A DNA stretch of 64,000 nt, taken from contig PBIO01000011.1 of NCBI GenBank assembly GCA_002720865.1, forward strand, positions 248,001 through 312,000, read 5' to 3'. Below, piece after piece: positions 27,285 to 35,678 of this stretch. A program made the translations under genes and the position numbers. The notes beneath the pieces are model-generated. The model searched no databases and had not been told where the DNA came from. It saw nothing but the letters and a program-made list of their open reading frames with translations. Source of the DNA: Halobacteriovorax sp. GTDB taxonomy: Bacteria > Bdellovibrionota > Bacteriovoracia > Bacteriovoracales > Bacteriovoracaceae. Position 1 is the stretch's first letter. Each line of letters starts with the position of its first letter.

Positions 27285-27363
27285 AAAATCCGTCATATTG
27301 ATAGATTTAGTTAGAAACCTCAATCAAAGATTAAATAAATTCAATCACTTAACAACCATGTAA

Positions 27364-27431
27364 GGACTTCGTGGCAGTGTAAATAGTATAGTGGCAAGGG
27401 GTCGTAGCTTGCCTGTCCACCTCGGCCGTCC
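27364..27431 (+). other. Nested inverted repeats, possible structured leader RNA
   Basis: In the AT-rich gap before the 27444 gene lies a GC-rich island with nested complementary arms: GGAC (27364-27367) with GTCC (27428-27431); GTGGCAG (27371-27377) with CTGTCCAC (27413-27420, one bulged T); and GCAAG (27394-27398) with CTTGC (27408-27412). All pair on the plus strand transcript, 12 bases before the downstream ATG. It does not match a riboswitch or tRNA that I know. Structure is by eye only. Confidence 0.35.
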
Positions 27432-27443
27432 CATAACTAGTTC

Positions 27444-27869
27444 ATGATTAAAATAAGCGACATAACCCCAGACATGGGGAAATTACTGAGACCTTGGGGA
27501 GGGTCAAAAGGGATGAGGGAAAACGAAAATCAGTTGGAGAACGTTGTATCTCTAGAGAACTGGAAAAAAATTAAAGACGCATCACTGGCAAAGTGGGAAC
27601 CACAAAGCCTTGATGAAAAAAGAGCCGAGAAGCAGTTTAAGGATTATTTTAATATTCTAAGTTTCTCAGAGCTTATAAATGAGTCTACAGACATTATTAA
27701 AGAGCTAAATCAAAGTCCACTTAGTACAGAAATTACTATGAAGTCTAAGATTCTTTTAAGTCAATTTAGTAAGAGACTCGGCGATGAATCAAAAGAAGTT
27801 GCTGATACCTTTCAAGACATGCGCAAAAGAATTGAAGATAAAATCGTAGATCTAAATAATAGACTTTAA
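27444..27869 (+). CDS. Soluble helical protein of unknown function
   Basis: 141 residues, or 118 if translation starts at the ATG of residue 24 (27513), which follows GGGAGGG; the first ATG has no ribosome site. No signal peptide or membrane segment is seen. The C-terminal two thirds (about 50-141) look helical and charged, with heptad-like spacing. I recognise no family. It has its own terminator and a possible structured leader. Confidence 0.62.
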   Translation: MIKISDITPDMGKLLRPWGGSKGMRENENQLENVVSLENWKKIKDASLAKWEPQSLDEKRAEKQFKDYFNILSFSELINESTDIIKELNQSPLSTEITMKSKILLSQFSKRLGDESKEVADTFQDMRKRIEDKIVDLNNRL

Positions 27870-27873
27870 TAAA

Positions 27874-27900
27874 AGGAGGCGTAAGCCTCCTCATATTTTT
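27874..27900. terminator. Bidirectional terminator
   Basis: AGGAGGC (27874-27880) pairs with GCCTCCT (27885-27891), loop GTAA. A T run follows on the plus strand and an A run precedes it. It separates the 27444 gene from the convergent small exported coiled-coil gene. Confidence 0.8.
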
Positions 27901-28312
27901 AGAAAATTTTCTTAAATAGTTTCTTTAATTTTTTTGTTTTCTTTTTACGCCTTTCTCTTTTCTTCTGTTTCTTAGTGGCTGCATGTTCTTCGTGACTTAA
28001 GTGTGATTGAACTCTTTTTAAATTTCCTTGTGAAATCTTCAGCTCTTTTTGAAGCTGATTAATTTGCGCTTTTTTTGCAGCAATTTGAGCATTTAACTTA
28101 TTTAAGGCAGCATTTTTCTGTGCTTGAGAATATCCCTTTTGATAACTCGCAAACTCTTTTTCAAAGCTCTTATTGATGGCTCTTAACCTTTTCTTTTGAC
28201 AATACTCTCGATCAAGTTGATCTTTTTGATTCAGGCATCCTTCAAGTGTTTTAGGGGCAGCGAATAGTTGGGTCGCCATAAATAGAGTAATAAGACTTAA
28301 AACAAGCTTCAT
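27899..28312 (-). CDS. Small exported coiled-coil protein with basic tail
   Basis: 137 residues. A signal peptide (MKLVLSLITLFMATQLFA) is followed by two CxnC-type cysteines (C27, C39 region), a long predicted coiled coil (about 65-105, with Lys/Gln/Leu heptads) and a very basic C-terminal tail (KKQKKRERRKKK and on). The basic tail could bind an acidic polymer such as nucleic acid or peptidoglycan components; this is inference. No family is recognised. It is a single gene. Confidence 0.65.
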   Translation of the reverse strand: MKLVLSLITLFMATQLFAAPKTLEGCLNQKDQLDREYCQKKRLRAINKSFEKEFASYQKGYSQAQKNAALNKLNAQIAAKKAQINQLQKELKISQGNLKRVQSHLSHEEHAATKKQKKRERRKKKTKKLKKLFKKIF

Positions 28313-28422
28313 GAATAATCTCCGTTTTTAATAATCCGATATAAAAATTCTACCTAAAAAGGCAAAAAGACGGCAGTGTTTTGATAAAATAAACAGTCAT
28401 GTCTATTTTGTAGACGAATTTC

Positions 28423-28977
28423 CTAAAGGGACTCTAAGCTCTGGTAATCATGGAGGACTTTCTGCCTTAGGAAGGCAATCTTCTCCTCCCCCCCATATCC
28501 TAAGAGTTCGGCTGTCTTTCTTAGGACCTCAAGATCTTTATTTGAAGACTCAAATTGATTCAAAAGAAAGACGATATTCTTTGTAAACCTCGCCACGTAT
28601 TCTCTGATGGACGCCCTTTCTTCTTCACTAGATTTTACAAATTCACAGCCAATTTTCGTAACAAAAAGAGCGTCGATCTCTGACTCTCCTTCAAACTTTC
28701 TAACTAGTCTGGCCTTTACCCTGATGATTTTTCGATCGAGCTCCTCGAGCTTCAAATGCATAAGTTGAGGCTTAGGTGTTGATAGCAAGTCGGGGATTGA
28801 GGGTAGATCTAACACAAGCGGAATGGCTGCAACCTCTGGTATATGAGGTAAGTTTTCAAGAAGAACTCCGCCTTCAGAGATATTTAAAATACGGGCCTTT
28901 AAAACATACTCATCATCCTGAAAGAGGACTTGTGTTTTAAGAGGGGCCCGTAAAAATGCTCTTTGAAAGCGGCTCAT
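28423..28977 (-). CDS. PilZ-domain protein
   Basis: 184 residues from the ATG at 28977, which starts one base after the phoH stop; a TTG 21 bases upstream inside phoH is the alternative, with poor spacing to its GAGG. The N-terminal part shows the PilZ c-di-GMP signature: RAFLRAPL (an RxxxR motif) and NISEGG (the N/DxSxxG motif) about 28 residues later. The C-terminal part is helical. It probably senses c-di-GMP in the cytoplasm. It is coupled to phoH. Confidence 0.8.
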   Translation of the reverse strand: MSRFQRAFLRAPLKTQVLFQDDEYVLKARILNISEGGVLLENLPHIPEVAAIPLVLDLPSIPDLLSTPKPQLMHLKLEELDRKIIRVKARLVRKFEGESEIDALFVTKIGCEFVKSSEEERASIREYVARFTKNIVFLLNQFESSNKDLEVLRKTAELLGYGGEEKIAFLRQKVLHDYQSLESL

Positions 28978-28978
28978 A

Positions 28979-30289
28979 TTATAAGTACTTAGATGCAACC
29001 TCAGATAAGGCTGATCTCTCTCCTACCTTAAGTACTGTATGAGAAACAATATCTTCGCTTTTTAATCGATCTAGGCAGTAGATCAAACCATTATTAACCT
29101 CATCCAAGTAGGGACTATCAATCTGATGGCAATCGCCGGTTAGAATAATTTTGGTTCCTTCTCCAGCTCTTGTGATAATTGTTTTTACTTCATGAGGTGA
29201 TAAGTTTTGAGCCTCATCAACAATTAAGTATTGCCCAGCTATCGAACGACCACGAATATAGGTTAATGGTTCAATATGAAGAAGACCTTCATTTATAAGT
29301 TCATCATAATTATGGGTTCCAGGACCACGGTGAACTCCGAAAAGAAAATCCATATTATCAAAGATTGGCTGCATCCAAGGACCCAGTTTTTCGTTAACAT
29401 CACCAGGTAAGAAACCTAAATCCCTTCCCATAGGCTGAACAGGTCTTGAAACTAAGAGTCTATTAAACTTTTCCCTACCTATGGCCATTTCAAGCCCAGC
29501 CGCAATGGCCAATAAGGTTTTACCAGTTCCGGCCTTCCCTACTAAAGTGACGAGCTTGATTTCTTCATTTAATAAGGCATCAAGAGCAAACTGTTGCTCC
29601 ATATTCTTAGGGTAAATTCCCCAGACACCCTCTCTCATCGGAATTAATGGAACCACTCCTTTTTTTGAGTGATTGTATCTTCCAAGAGCACGTCTCCGGT
29701 CATTCCCTTTCTCACAAACAATTAAATATTCATTTGGATAGATGCCTTCCATCTTGGCATCTTCGATAGGAAGAAAACGTTCTTTCTCAAAGGCCGTGAC
29801 ATCGTCAGCTGAAACTTCGTAAAGCCTTTGACCCGTGTAAATCTCATCAAGCGAGACATCTTTTTTTCCGTAGTCCTCAGCCTTAATTCCAAAGACATCT
29901 GCCTTTAGTCTAAGATTGATATCCTTAGAAACAAGAGTTACCTCTTCACCAGCTTCATGCAAGAAAATAGCGCTAGCTAAAATCTTATTGTCCGGCATCG
30001 ATAAGTCTACGGCGTCGTTAATAGCCTTAGGAGTTTTATCAACAGAGATAATTAAACTACCTCCATTTTCTAATTTTACTCCCTGGGTAAGTGATCCTTG
30101 TCCCCGTAGGTCATCGACCAAGCGAGAAAAATGTCTAGCATTACGACCGTTTTCATTTTGGTCTTTTTTAAATCGATCAACTTCTTCAACCACTATTAAT
30201 GGAATGTAGACTTTATTTTCATCGAATTTAAAAATAGCTAGAGGATCGAACAAAAGAACATTGGTGTCTAAGACGAATGTTTTACTCAA
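28979..30289 (-). CDS. phoH: PIN-domain/PhoH ATPase (YlaK type)
   Basis: 436 residues from a TTG with GGAGG at good spacing. The N-terminal PIN nuclease-like domain opens with TFVLDTNVLLFDP and holds further Asp residues (DNKILASAI, VSKDINLR). The C-terminal PhoH ATPase shows Walker A GKAGTGKTLLA (about 250) and Walker B YLIVDEAQNL, then ILTGDCHQID. Such fusions are thought to act as RNA helicase-nucleases. It is the upstream partner of the PilZ gene. Confidence 0.92.
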   Translation of the reverse strand: MSKTFVLDTNVLLFDPLAIFKFDENKVYIPLIVVEEVDRFKKDQNENGRNARHFSRLVDDLRGQGSLTQGVKLENGGSLIISVDKTPKAINDAVDLSMPDNKILASAIFLHEAGEEVTLVSKDINLRLKADVFGIKAEDYGKKDVSLDEIYTGQRLYEVSADDVTAFEKERFLPIEDAKMEGIYPNEYLIVCEKGNDRRRALGRYNHSKKGVVPLIPMREGVWGIYPKNMEQQFALDALLNEEIKLVTLVGKAGTGKTLLAIAAGLEMAIGREKFNRLLVSRPVQPMGRDLGFLPGDVNEKLGPWMQPIFDNMDFLFGVHRGPGTHNYDELINEGLLHIEPLTYIRGRSIAGQYLIVDEAQNLSPHEVKTIITRAGEGTKIILTGDCHQIDSPYLDEVNNGLIYCLDRLKSEDIVSHTVLKVGERSALSEVASKYL

Positions 30290-30519
30290 ATATGACCTCC
30301 CATCCTTGGGATTGTGGACTTATAGTTGACTACAGAGGTCCGGTGAAAACCATATAGTTTCAAATACTTATTTATTATAAGGAATTACAATTCGCATTGG
30401 AAAGGAACTTATTCAATATGCGGTCAGATTTGCTCTCTACCGCCAAATCCCCTCTATTCGGTAGAATTTACATGAGAGACTATAAAGAAGAAACGCTTCC
30501 CCGAGTAAAAAGGTCAGCT

Positions 30520-31449
30520 ATGAGTAAGACAAACCTGCTTTTAATTCTGATATTTACGTCAATTCTATCGTGCGGAAAAACCAATCAAGAGGAAGTAGAC
30601 GACGCTCTTTTCCATGCAAGACAACTTCTAACTGGTGGACGATGTGCTGAAGCACTAGAGGCTATAGCAAAAATTCCTCCACAACCAAGAAATGCGGATT
30701 ATTTAAAAATTTCAGCTTCTGGCCATGCCTGTATTGGTGGATATAGTACGCCAACATTTTTCCTTACGGATATTAGCAAAGTCTCTGCCTCTCAAACGGC
30801 TTTTCTAGGTTCACTTGCAACTTTTTCAACAAGTAATATGACCTCTAATGCCTCTGAGGATTATCTAAGTCTGAAGACTGCCATTAATATTTTACTTTTA
30901 GGCGGAGGGATCTCTACCTCCTCGTACTCTAATAGAACGGCTGCATTAGGCTCCCTAGATAATAATAACCTCAGTGTCTTTGCTCTCTATATGATTCTCG
31001 TAGAGTTAGGAAAATTTATGAATTATTACGGCAATGCCAATGACACTACTGGTGTTAAAGGTGGAGGCTCAGGTCTTAATGAATGTTATATGGACTACAC
31101 AGATGCTACAGCTCAGGCTGGAATCGCTCTTCAAGGTGGCGACTCTTGCGACGTTTTTAATGAAGGCGGAGCTGAGTTAAATGCAAGCCGAACACGCCAA
31201 TGTGAGGGCATTGTCCTTTTTAACAACTTTATAGACATTATTAACAACGTTACTTTTTCAGGTAGTAACTCTGGAAGTTTAGGTAGCCTTTCAACAAACG
31301 TAACTAGCCCATGCACGCCGGGAGCAACTTTTAATGCAGAGACCTGCAATGTAAAAACGTTTTCTGAATGTGTAGATGACACAACCAATATCAACAACGT
31401 TCAAATCGAAAGATTTTACGGAATCATCTTTGAGAATATGCATATTTAA
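30520..31449 (+). CDS. Lipoprotein of unknown function
   Basis: 309 residues from the ATG at 30520, chosen because AAAAGG lies 7 bases before it and the signal peptide starts there; upstream in-frame starts add 41 unlike residues. The lipobox is ILSC (Cys18 or so). A helical stretch (ALFHARQLLTGGRCAEALEA) looks like a TPR-type helix pair. The C-terminal half has several Cys (for example TSPCTPG, ETCNVKTFSEC). Its stop overlaps the start of the next gene by one base, so the two probably work together. Confidence 0.75.
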   Translation: MSKTNLLLILIFTSILSCGKTNQEEVDDALFHARQLLTGGRCAEALEAIAKIPPQPRNADYLKISASGHACIGGYSTPTFFLTDISKVSASQTAFLGSLATFSTSNMTSNASEDYLSLKTAINILLLGGGISTSSYSNRTAALGSLDNNNLSVFALYMILVELGKFMNYYGNANDTTGVKGGGSGLNECYMDYTDATAQAGIALQGGDSCDVFNEGGAELNASRTRQCEGIVLFNNFIDIINNVTFSGSNSGSLGSLSTNVTSPCTPGATFNAETCNVKTFSECVDDTTNINNVQIERFYGIIFENMHI

Positions 31450-32582
31450 TGAAAAAACTATTAATACTTAGCCTATTCATTTTTACCTCTGATCTTTTCG
31501 CTAAAGAGTTTAAATATTTAGCAAGAAGTCCAAGGGCCCTTCTTATGGGAGATGCCTTTACGGCCGTTGCTAATGATGAGTACACACTCTTTTATAATCC
31601 GGCAGCCATGGGAAGGCATAAGGGTATTCACATCACGATGATCAACCCTAAAGCAGAGCTACCAGATGTTCTCTCAAAAAATGTGAAGAAGCTTCAATTT
31701 TCTTTAGACGGAAAATATAAAGACTGGCCAAAAGAGCCTGCGGCCATAACAAACAGGATTCTTGGAACTCCCCTTCATCTTGGTGCAGCGATTACCCCAA
31801 CGGTAAAGTTTGAAAACTTTGCTTTCACTTGGCTCAATTCTTCAACGACAGACTTAACTCTGCTTAATGCCACTCATCCATCCCTTGATATTAATTATCG
31901 CTATGATCGTGGTTTTTTAATAGGTGCAGGATTTCCTATTATAGGTAAAGGTGGGGATAAGGCTTCAAATCAACTTTCAGCCGGAATTACATTAAAGAAG
32001 ATTGATAGAAGTTCTCTAGATGGAGATTTTGATTTATTTGGAACTGAGCTTTTACAAATTGTTGAGAATTCAGATAGCTATAAAGATATAAGAAGAAGCC
32101 TAGGTTACTCTAAAGGAACTGGCTGGGGTTGGGATGTTGGGCTTGAACAGGTTTTTAGCAAAGGACCCTCAACATGGATTCTAGGTTTATCGATTTTAGA
32201 TATTGGAGATACCAGATTTAATAAAGAAGATGGAATAGATAAGATTCCAGATCAAAAAATGGCCACAAACTTTGGTACTTCCTTTAATCAAGACTTTGGG
32301 TTCTTTGACTATACTCTGGCCGTCGACTTCTCTCCCATATATGAACCACAAACAGATTTTTTAACAAAATTGAAAATGGGATTTAAGGCCTCTATTCCTG
32401 GTTTTGAATTCTTGATGGGAGTAAACGGAGGCTATTGGTCTTATGGTGTTAGTGTAAATGCATTTTTTATGAAACTTACTGTTGGATTTTATGGTGTCGA
32501 AGCGGGCCGAGGATTTAAAGACTTTGAGGCTGAGAGAATTATTTTTACTCTCAACCTCCTAGATATTGGCTTCGATCCTTAA
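31449..32582 (+). CDS. Outer-membrane beta-barrel protein (PorV/TraF-like)
   Basis: 377 residues. Signal peptide (MKKLLILSLFIFTSDLFA), then ARSPRALLMGDAFTAVANDE and TLFYNPAAMG, the start that marks the PorV/UPF0164/TraF-like barrel group. The remainder alternates hydrophobic and polar residues with Gly/aromatic-rich ends, as in a barrel of about 12-14 strands. It overlaps the upstream lipoprotein gene by one base. Role in secretion or adhesion is inferred from family resemblance. Confidence 0.75.
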   Translation: MKKLLILSLFIFTSDLFAKEFKYLARSPRALLMGDAFTAVANDEYTLFYNPAAMGRHKGIHITMINPKAELPDVLSKNVKKLQFSLDGKYKDWPKEPAAITNRILGTPLHLGAAITPTVKFENFAFTWLNSSTTDLTLLNATHPSLDINYRYDRGFLIGAGFPIIGKGGDKASNQLSAGITLKKIDRSSLDGDFDLFGTELLQIVENSDSYKDIRRSLGYSKGTGWGWDVGLEQVFSKGPSTWILGLSILDIGDTRFNKEDGIDKIPDQKMATNFGTSFNQDFGFFDYTLAVDFSPIYEPQTDFLTKLKMGFKASIPGFEFLMGVNGGYWSYGVSVNAFFMKLTVGFYGVEAGRGFKDFEAERIIFTLNLLDIGFDP

Positions 32583-33802
32583 CCTTTTAAAAACTTCATT
32601 AAGATTTCTAGTGCTTCTCTGAACGGCTCTTTTTCCATAACTAAACTCATTCTTGCCGTGTTATTCATACCAAAAGCAACTCCTGGAACTGTCGCTACTC
32701 CAAACTCCTCTAGCAGCGATTCACAAATTTCAGGGGAATAGTCCGCCGTATCAGTGGCAGAACTTTTAAACTTCTCCATTATTGGTGTTTGGCTGAAGTC
32801 TATTAAATAATAGAAGGCAGAAGTTGATTGATACCAGGTATGAGATAACTCGTTCTCTCTAAGAACTTCTCTCAAGGTTTGAGCATTGTCCCTTAGGTGT
32901 TTTTTAATTGGACCGAGATAAGTCTCAATCAAATCAAAGTCAAAATTGACCAAGGCTCTTTGAACTAAACTATTAGCCCCTGATGTTGTTTGCCCTTGAA
33001 GGGTTGTAATTGCTTTAGTTAAAACTTTAGGAGCAATAACCCATCCGAGCCTAAGTCCAGTTGACGCTAGTGTTTTTGATATTCCATCAACGATTATGGT
33101 TCTGGCCAGTAGTTCAGGTTTACTTTGGTAATAAAATGTTGGCTTTGGATCAAAATAAAAAAGCTGAAAATAAATTTCATCACAAATAATATTTACGTGA
33201 GGATTTTCAAGCATTAACTCCGCAAAGTCTCTCATCCATTCATCACTATAGTGAGTTCCTGTAGGATTATTAGGACTATTAATTATAATCGCTTTGGTTC
33301 TAGGAGAAATATTCTTTTTAATCTCGTCTAGGTTTGGTTTGAATACATCAAATGGAGAGCTATAAATAATCTTAGGCTCACCCTTACAAAATTTTATAAT
33401 CTCAGGGTATGTCACCCAAAACGGAGCGAGGACAATAACTTCATCTCCATGGTCAAGTAGTGTTCCCATAATATTTGAGACCGCATGTTTCCCACCATTC
33501 GTTACGACGCAGTCAAATTCAACACCTGAATCACTTAGCGAAACACCTCTTGTTTTTTCCCAATTAGCGATAATTTTTTTTCTAAGCTCTGGGTAACCGG
33601 GAACAGGGCTATATTGATAACTTCTTATAAAGTCTAGCTCATCTCTTATGAGTGAGCTGAACTCTGGCATTGGTCTAAAGGGAAGTTGTCCAGCTGTTAG
33701 GTTATAAATATGTTTTCCGCTTTCAGACATGGCAACGGCCTTAGCATTTAGCTTTAAGGTTATTGATTCTGAAATATCACTAACTCTGGAACTAATCTTC
33801 AT
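32579..33802 (-). CDS. Class I/II aminotransferase (PLP)
   Basis: 407 residues. The PLP lysine is in VDGISKTLASTGLRLGWVI, and the NSPNNPTGTHY and CDEIYFQLFY motifs are typical of the aspartate-aminotransferase fold. It transfers an amino group between an amino acid and a 2-oxoacid; an aspartate-type substrate is likely but not certain. It overlaps coaD by one base (TAATG), so they are cotranscribed. Its stop also overlaps the convergent barrel gene by 4 bases. Confidence 0.9.
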   Translation of the reverse strand: MKISSRVSDISESITLKLNAKAVAMSESGKHIYNLTAGQLPFRPMPEFSSLIRDELDFIRSYQYSPVPGYPELRKKIIANWEKTRGVSLSDSGVEFDCVVTNGGKHAVSNIMGTLLDHGDEVIVLAPFWVTYPEIIKFCKGEPKIIYSSPFDVFKPNLDEIKKNISPRTKAIIINSPNNPTGTHYSDEWMRDFAELMLENPHVNIICDEIYFQLFYFDPKPTFYYQSKPELLARTIIVDGISKTLASTGLRLGWVIAPKVLTKAITTLQGQTTSGANSLVQRALVNFDFDLIETYLGPIKKHLRDNAQTLREVLRENELSHTWYQSTSAFYYLIDFSQTPIMEKFKSSATDTADYSPEICESLLEEFGVATVPGVAFGMNNTARMSLVMEKEPFREALEILMKFLKG

Positions 33803-34296
33803 TACGAATCCTTTTTCTTAGCTTCTAAGTACTTTCCAACCGTCTTCGGAACAAAGCGCATAATATCCCCTTTATGTCCGTAAACTTCTCTGACCATAGT
33901 CGAAGAAATAAAGTAATGTTCACCGGCTGTCATTAAAAAGTAAGTTTCAATTTCCGGATAAAGTTTGGTGTTCATAGCGGCCATTTGGAATTCACTTTCA
34001 AAATCACCAGTAGGCCTTAATCCTCTAATTAAACTTCCAATATTTTTTTGTTTTGCATAATCAACAATCAACCCGTCCCAGTGATCAACGACTACTCGTT
34101 CATCACCTGCAAAAAGCTCAGTTAACATGTTCACTCTTTCGTCTTTTGAAAAAAGTGGGGTCTTTGTTGGTGATACAGCGATGAGGACAATGACTTCGTC
34201 AAAAACGCCCAAAGCTCTTTTAACAATATCTTCGTGCCCATTAGTGAATGGATCAAAAGTCCCTGCATATAGGGCCCTTTTTTTCGTAGCTGGCAT
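33802..34296 (-). CDS. coaD: Phosphopantetheine adenylyltransferase
   Basis: 164 residues, family length. It adenylates 4'-phosphopantetheine in CoA synthesis. AGTFDPFTNGHEDIV (11-25) is the TxGH-type nucleotide motif (here TNGH), RGLRPTGDFESE and the C-terminal ISSTMVREV are also diagnostic. GGAGG precedes the ATG by 4 bases. It lies between rsmD and the aminotransferase on the same strand, a common pairing with rsmD. Confidence 0.96.
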   Translation of the reverse strand: MPATKKRALYAGTFDPFTNGHEDIVKRALGVFDEVIVLIAVSPTKTPLFSKDERVNMLTELFAGDERVVVDHWDGLIVDYAKQKNIGSLIRGLRPTGDFESEFQMAAMNTKLYPEIETYFLMTAGEHYFISSTMVREVYGHKGDIMRFVPKTVGKYLEAKKKDS

Positions 34297-34345
34297 AACG
34301 CCTCCAGTTGTCGATATTCTATCGAAGGCCTAAGGAAAGGGAAAG

Positions 34346-34960
34346 TTATTGATGTGCAGTTATCTTTACGACTGCCAGGAAGCTGTCGCCCTGTGTAATA
34401 AAATCATAGAAGCTAATACCCTGATTTTTTAGGTCTTCAGACGAAATTCCTTTTTTTTCATCAGACTCTATCCAGAGCCAGCCCTTAAACCATTTTTCTT
34501 CAATCAATCGTTTAAAGACTACTTTCTGATAAGTTTCTTTTTGATGATAAGGGGGATCTAGGAACAATAAGCACATGCTCTTCTCCTCCTGGCTTAAACT
34601 TTCATAAGTTTTCTTAAAGCCAATCAACCAATTTTCTAGGGCCTGATTTGAAGAAATAAATGCATCTTCCTCGAGGTATGAAGCGTATGAACTTTGAATT
34701 TTTTCAATATTACTTTTTAAAATTGGATAAACTTTTCTGTGCTTTTCGATAAAGTAAATTTTTTTTGCACCCCGAGACCAAGCCTCAATCCCCATGGCTC
34801 CGGTGCCGGCACAGCCATCTATAAAAATCCAATCATCCCAATCTTGGTACGTATCGAATGCCTTCCTCCTGAGGACAGCAGAGGTCGGTCTTATCAAATT
34901 TCCCTTAGGTGTTTGGAGATTATAGCCCTTCGCAATCCCACCTAGGATTTTGACTGCCAT
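34346..34960 (-). CDS. rsmD: 16S rRNA (guanine-N2)-methyltransferase RsmD
   Basis: 204 residues from the ATG at 34960, which has AGGA at 6 bases; a longer frame would overlap the preceding gene and adds residues unlike the family. RPTSAVLRRKAFDTY near the start, the SAM motif FIDGCAGTGAMGIEAWSRGA and the catalytic LDPPY are all visible. It methylates G966 (E. coli numbering) of 16S rRNA. Confidence 0.94.
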   Translation of the reverse strand: MAVKILGGIAKGYNLQTPKGNLIRPTSAVLRRKAFDTYQDWDDWIFIDGCAGTGAMGIEAWSRGAKKIYFIEKHRKVYPILKSNIEKIQSSYASYLEEDAFISSNQALENWLIGFKKTYESLSQEEKSMCLLFLDPPYHQKETYQKVVFKRLIEEKWFKGWLWIESDEKKGISSEDLKNQGISFYDFITQGDSFLAVVKITAHQ

Positions 34961-34985
34961 GATAGATCCTAAAACAAAGTAATGC

Positions 34986-35417
34986 TTAAGCTGCCTTAGT
35001 ACCTTTAGCTTGGCCACCCATTGGTACAGAGAACTTTACCCCTCCGTCCATTTCAACTGAACATCCATCGACTTCATTAATTGAAAGGTGCATCCCATCG
35101 ACATTTACGACTAGTCCATTTTCTGTGACTTCTAGATGGGCCGTTTGACCGGCAACTTCAAAGTTCATTGAGAAATTCATTTGCCCAGAGGCCGTGAACT
35201 CAACTGGATGCTCTCCAGTAGTTGTGGTCTTCTTTTCGAACTTAACTATATTATCTTCAACAACTTCAGAAGTTGTTTCTATGACTTCTTCTACGGGCGC
35301 TTCAGTCGTTTTTGCAGCTGGAGCATCGTCTTCATACTCTCTTTCAAGATTCTCGATCTCACTCATGATGTCTTGAAGCTCAGCATCATTAAAACCTTGT
35401 TCTTTTTTGTTAGCCAT
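34986..35417 (-). CDS. Acidic protein of unknown function upstream of rsmD
   Basis: 143 residues from the ATG at 35417, preceded by AGGAG; an upstream in-frame start exists but lacks a site. The N-terminus is helical and acidic (LQDIMSEIENLEREYEDD), the middle is an Ala/Thr/Glu-rich linker, and the C-terminal half looks beta-stranded (FEVAGQTAHLEVTENGLVV). No signal peptide. No family recognised. It is likely cotranscribed with rsmD, 25 bases away. Confidence 0.7.
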   Translation of the reverse strand: MANKKEQGFNDAELQDIMSEIENLEREYEDDAPAAKTTEAPVEEVIETTSEVVEDNIVKFEKKTTTTGEHPVEFTASGQMNFSMNFEVAGQTAHLEVTENGLVVNVDGMHLSINEVDGCSVEMDGGVKFSVPMGGQAKGTKAA

Positions 35418-35678
35418 CTTTAGCTCCTGTCCGTAACGCATTGCCCATTTTTGAGCAGTTTCTACATACCTTATCGGAAGGGGCATTCAGGTATTTAGTC
35501 TTTTTTTTGAGAATAAAATTAGCTATTTAACACTTTCTTACAGGTGAACTGTAATTTTATTTTAGGCTAACTTCTTTTGACTCATGGACTGGATTTCGGT
35601 AAAAATTCTCCTCACACAAAACTGACAAATTTAGAGAACAAAGTTGAAATATATTAAAGACTTATCGGGGATTGAGCG

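Noticed and set aside
27364-27431. Possible tRNA-like RNA
   Set aside because: There is a closing stem but no T-loop GGTTCGA, D-loop or anticodon arm geometry, so it is not a tRNA.
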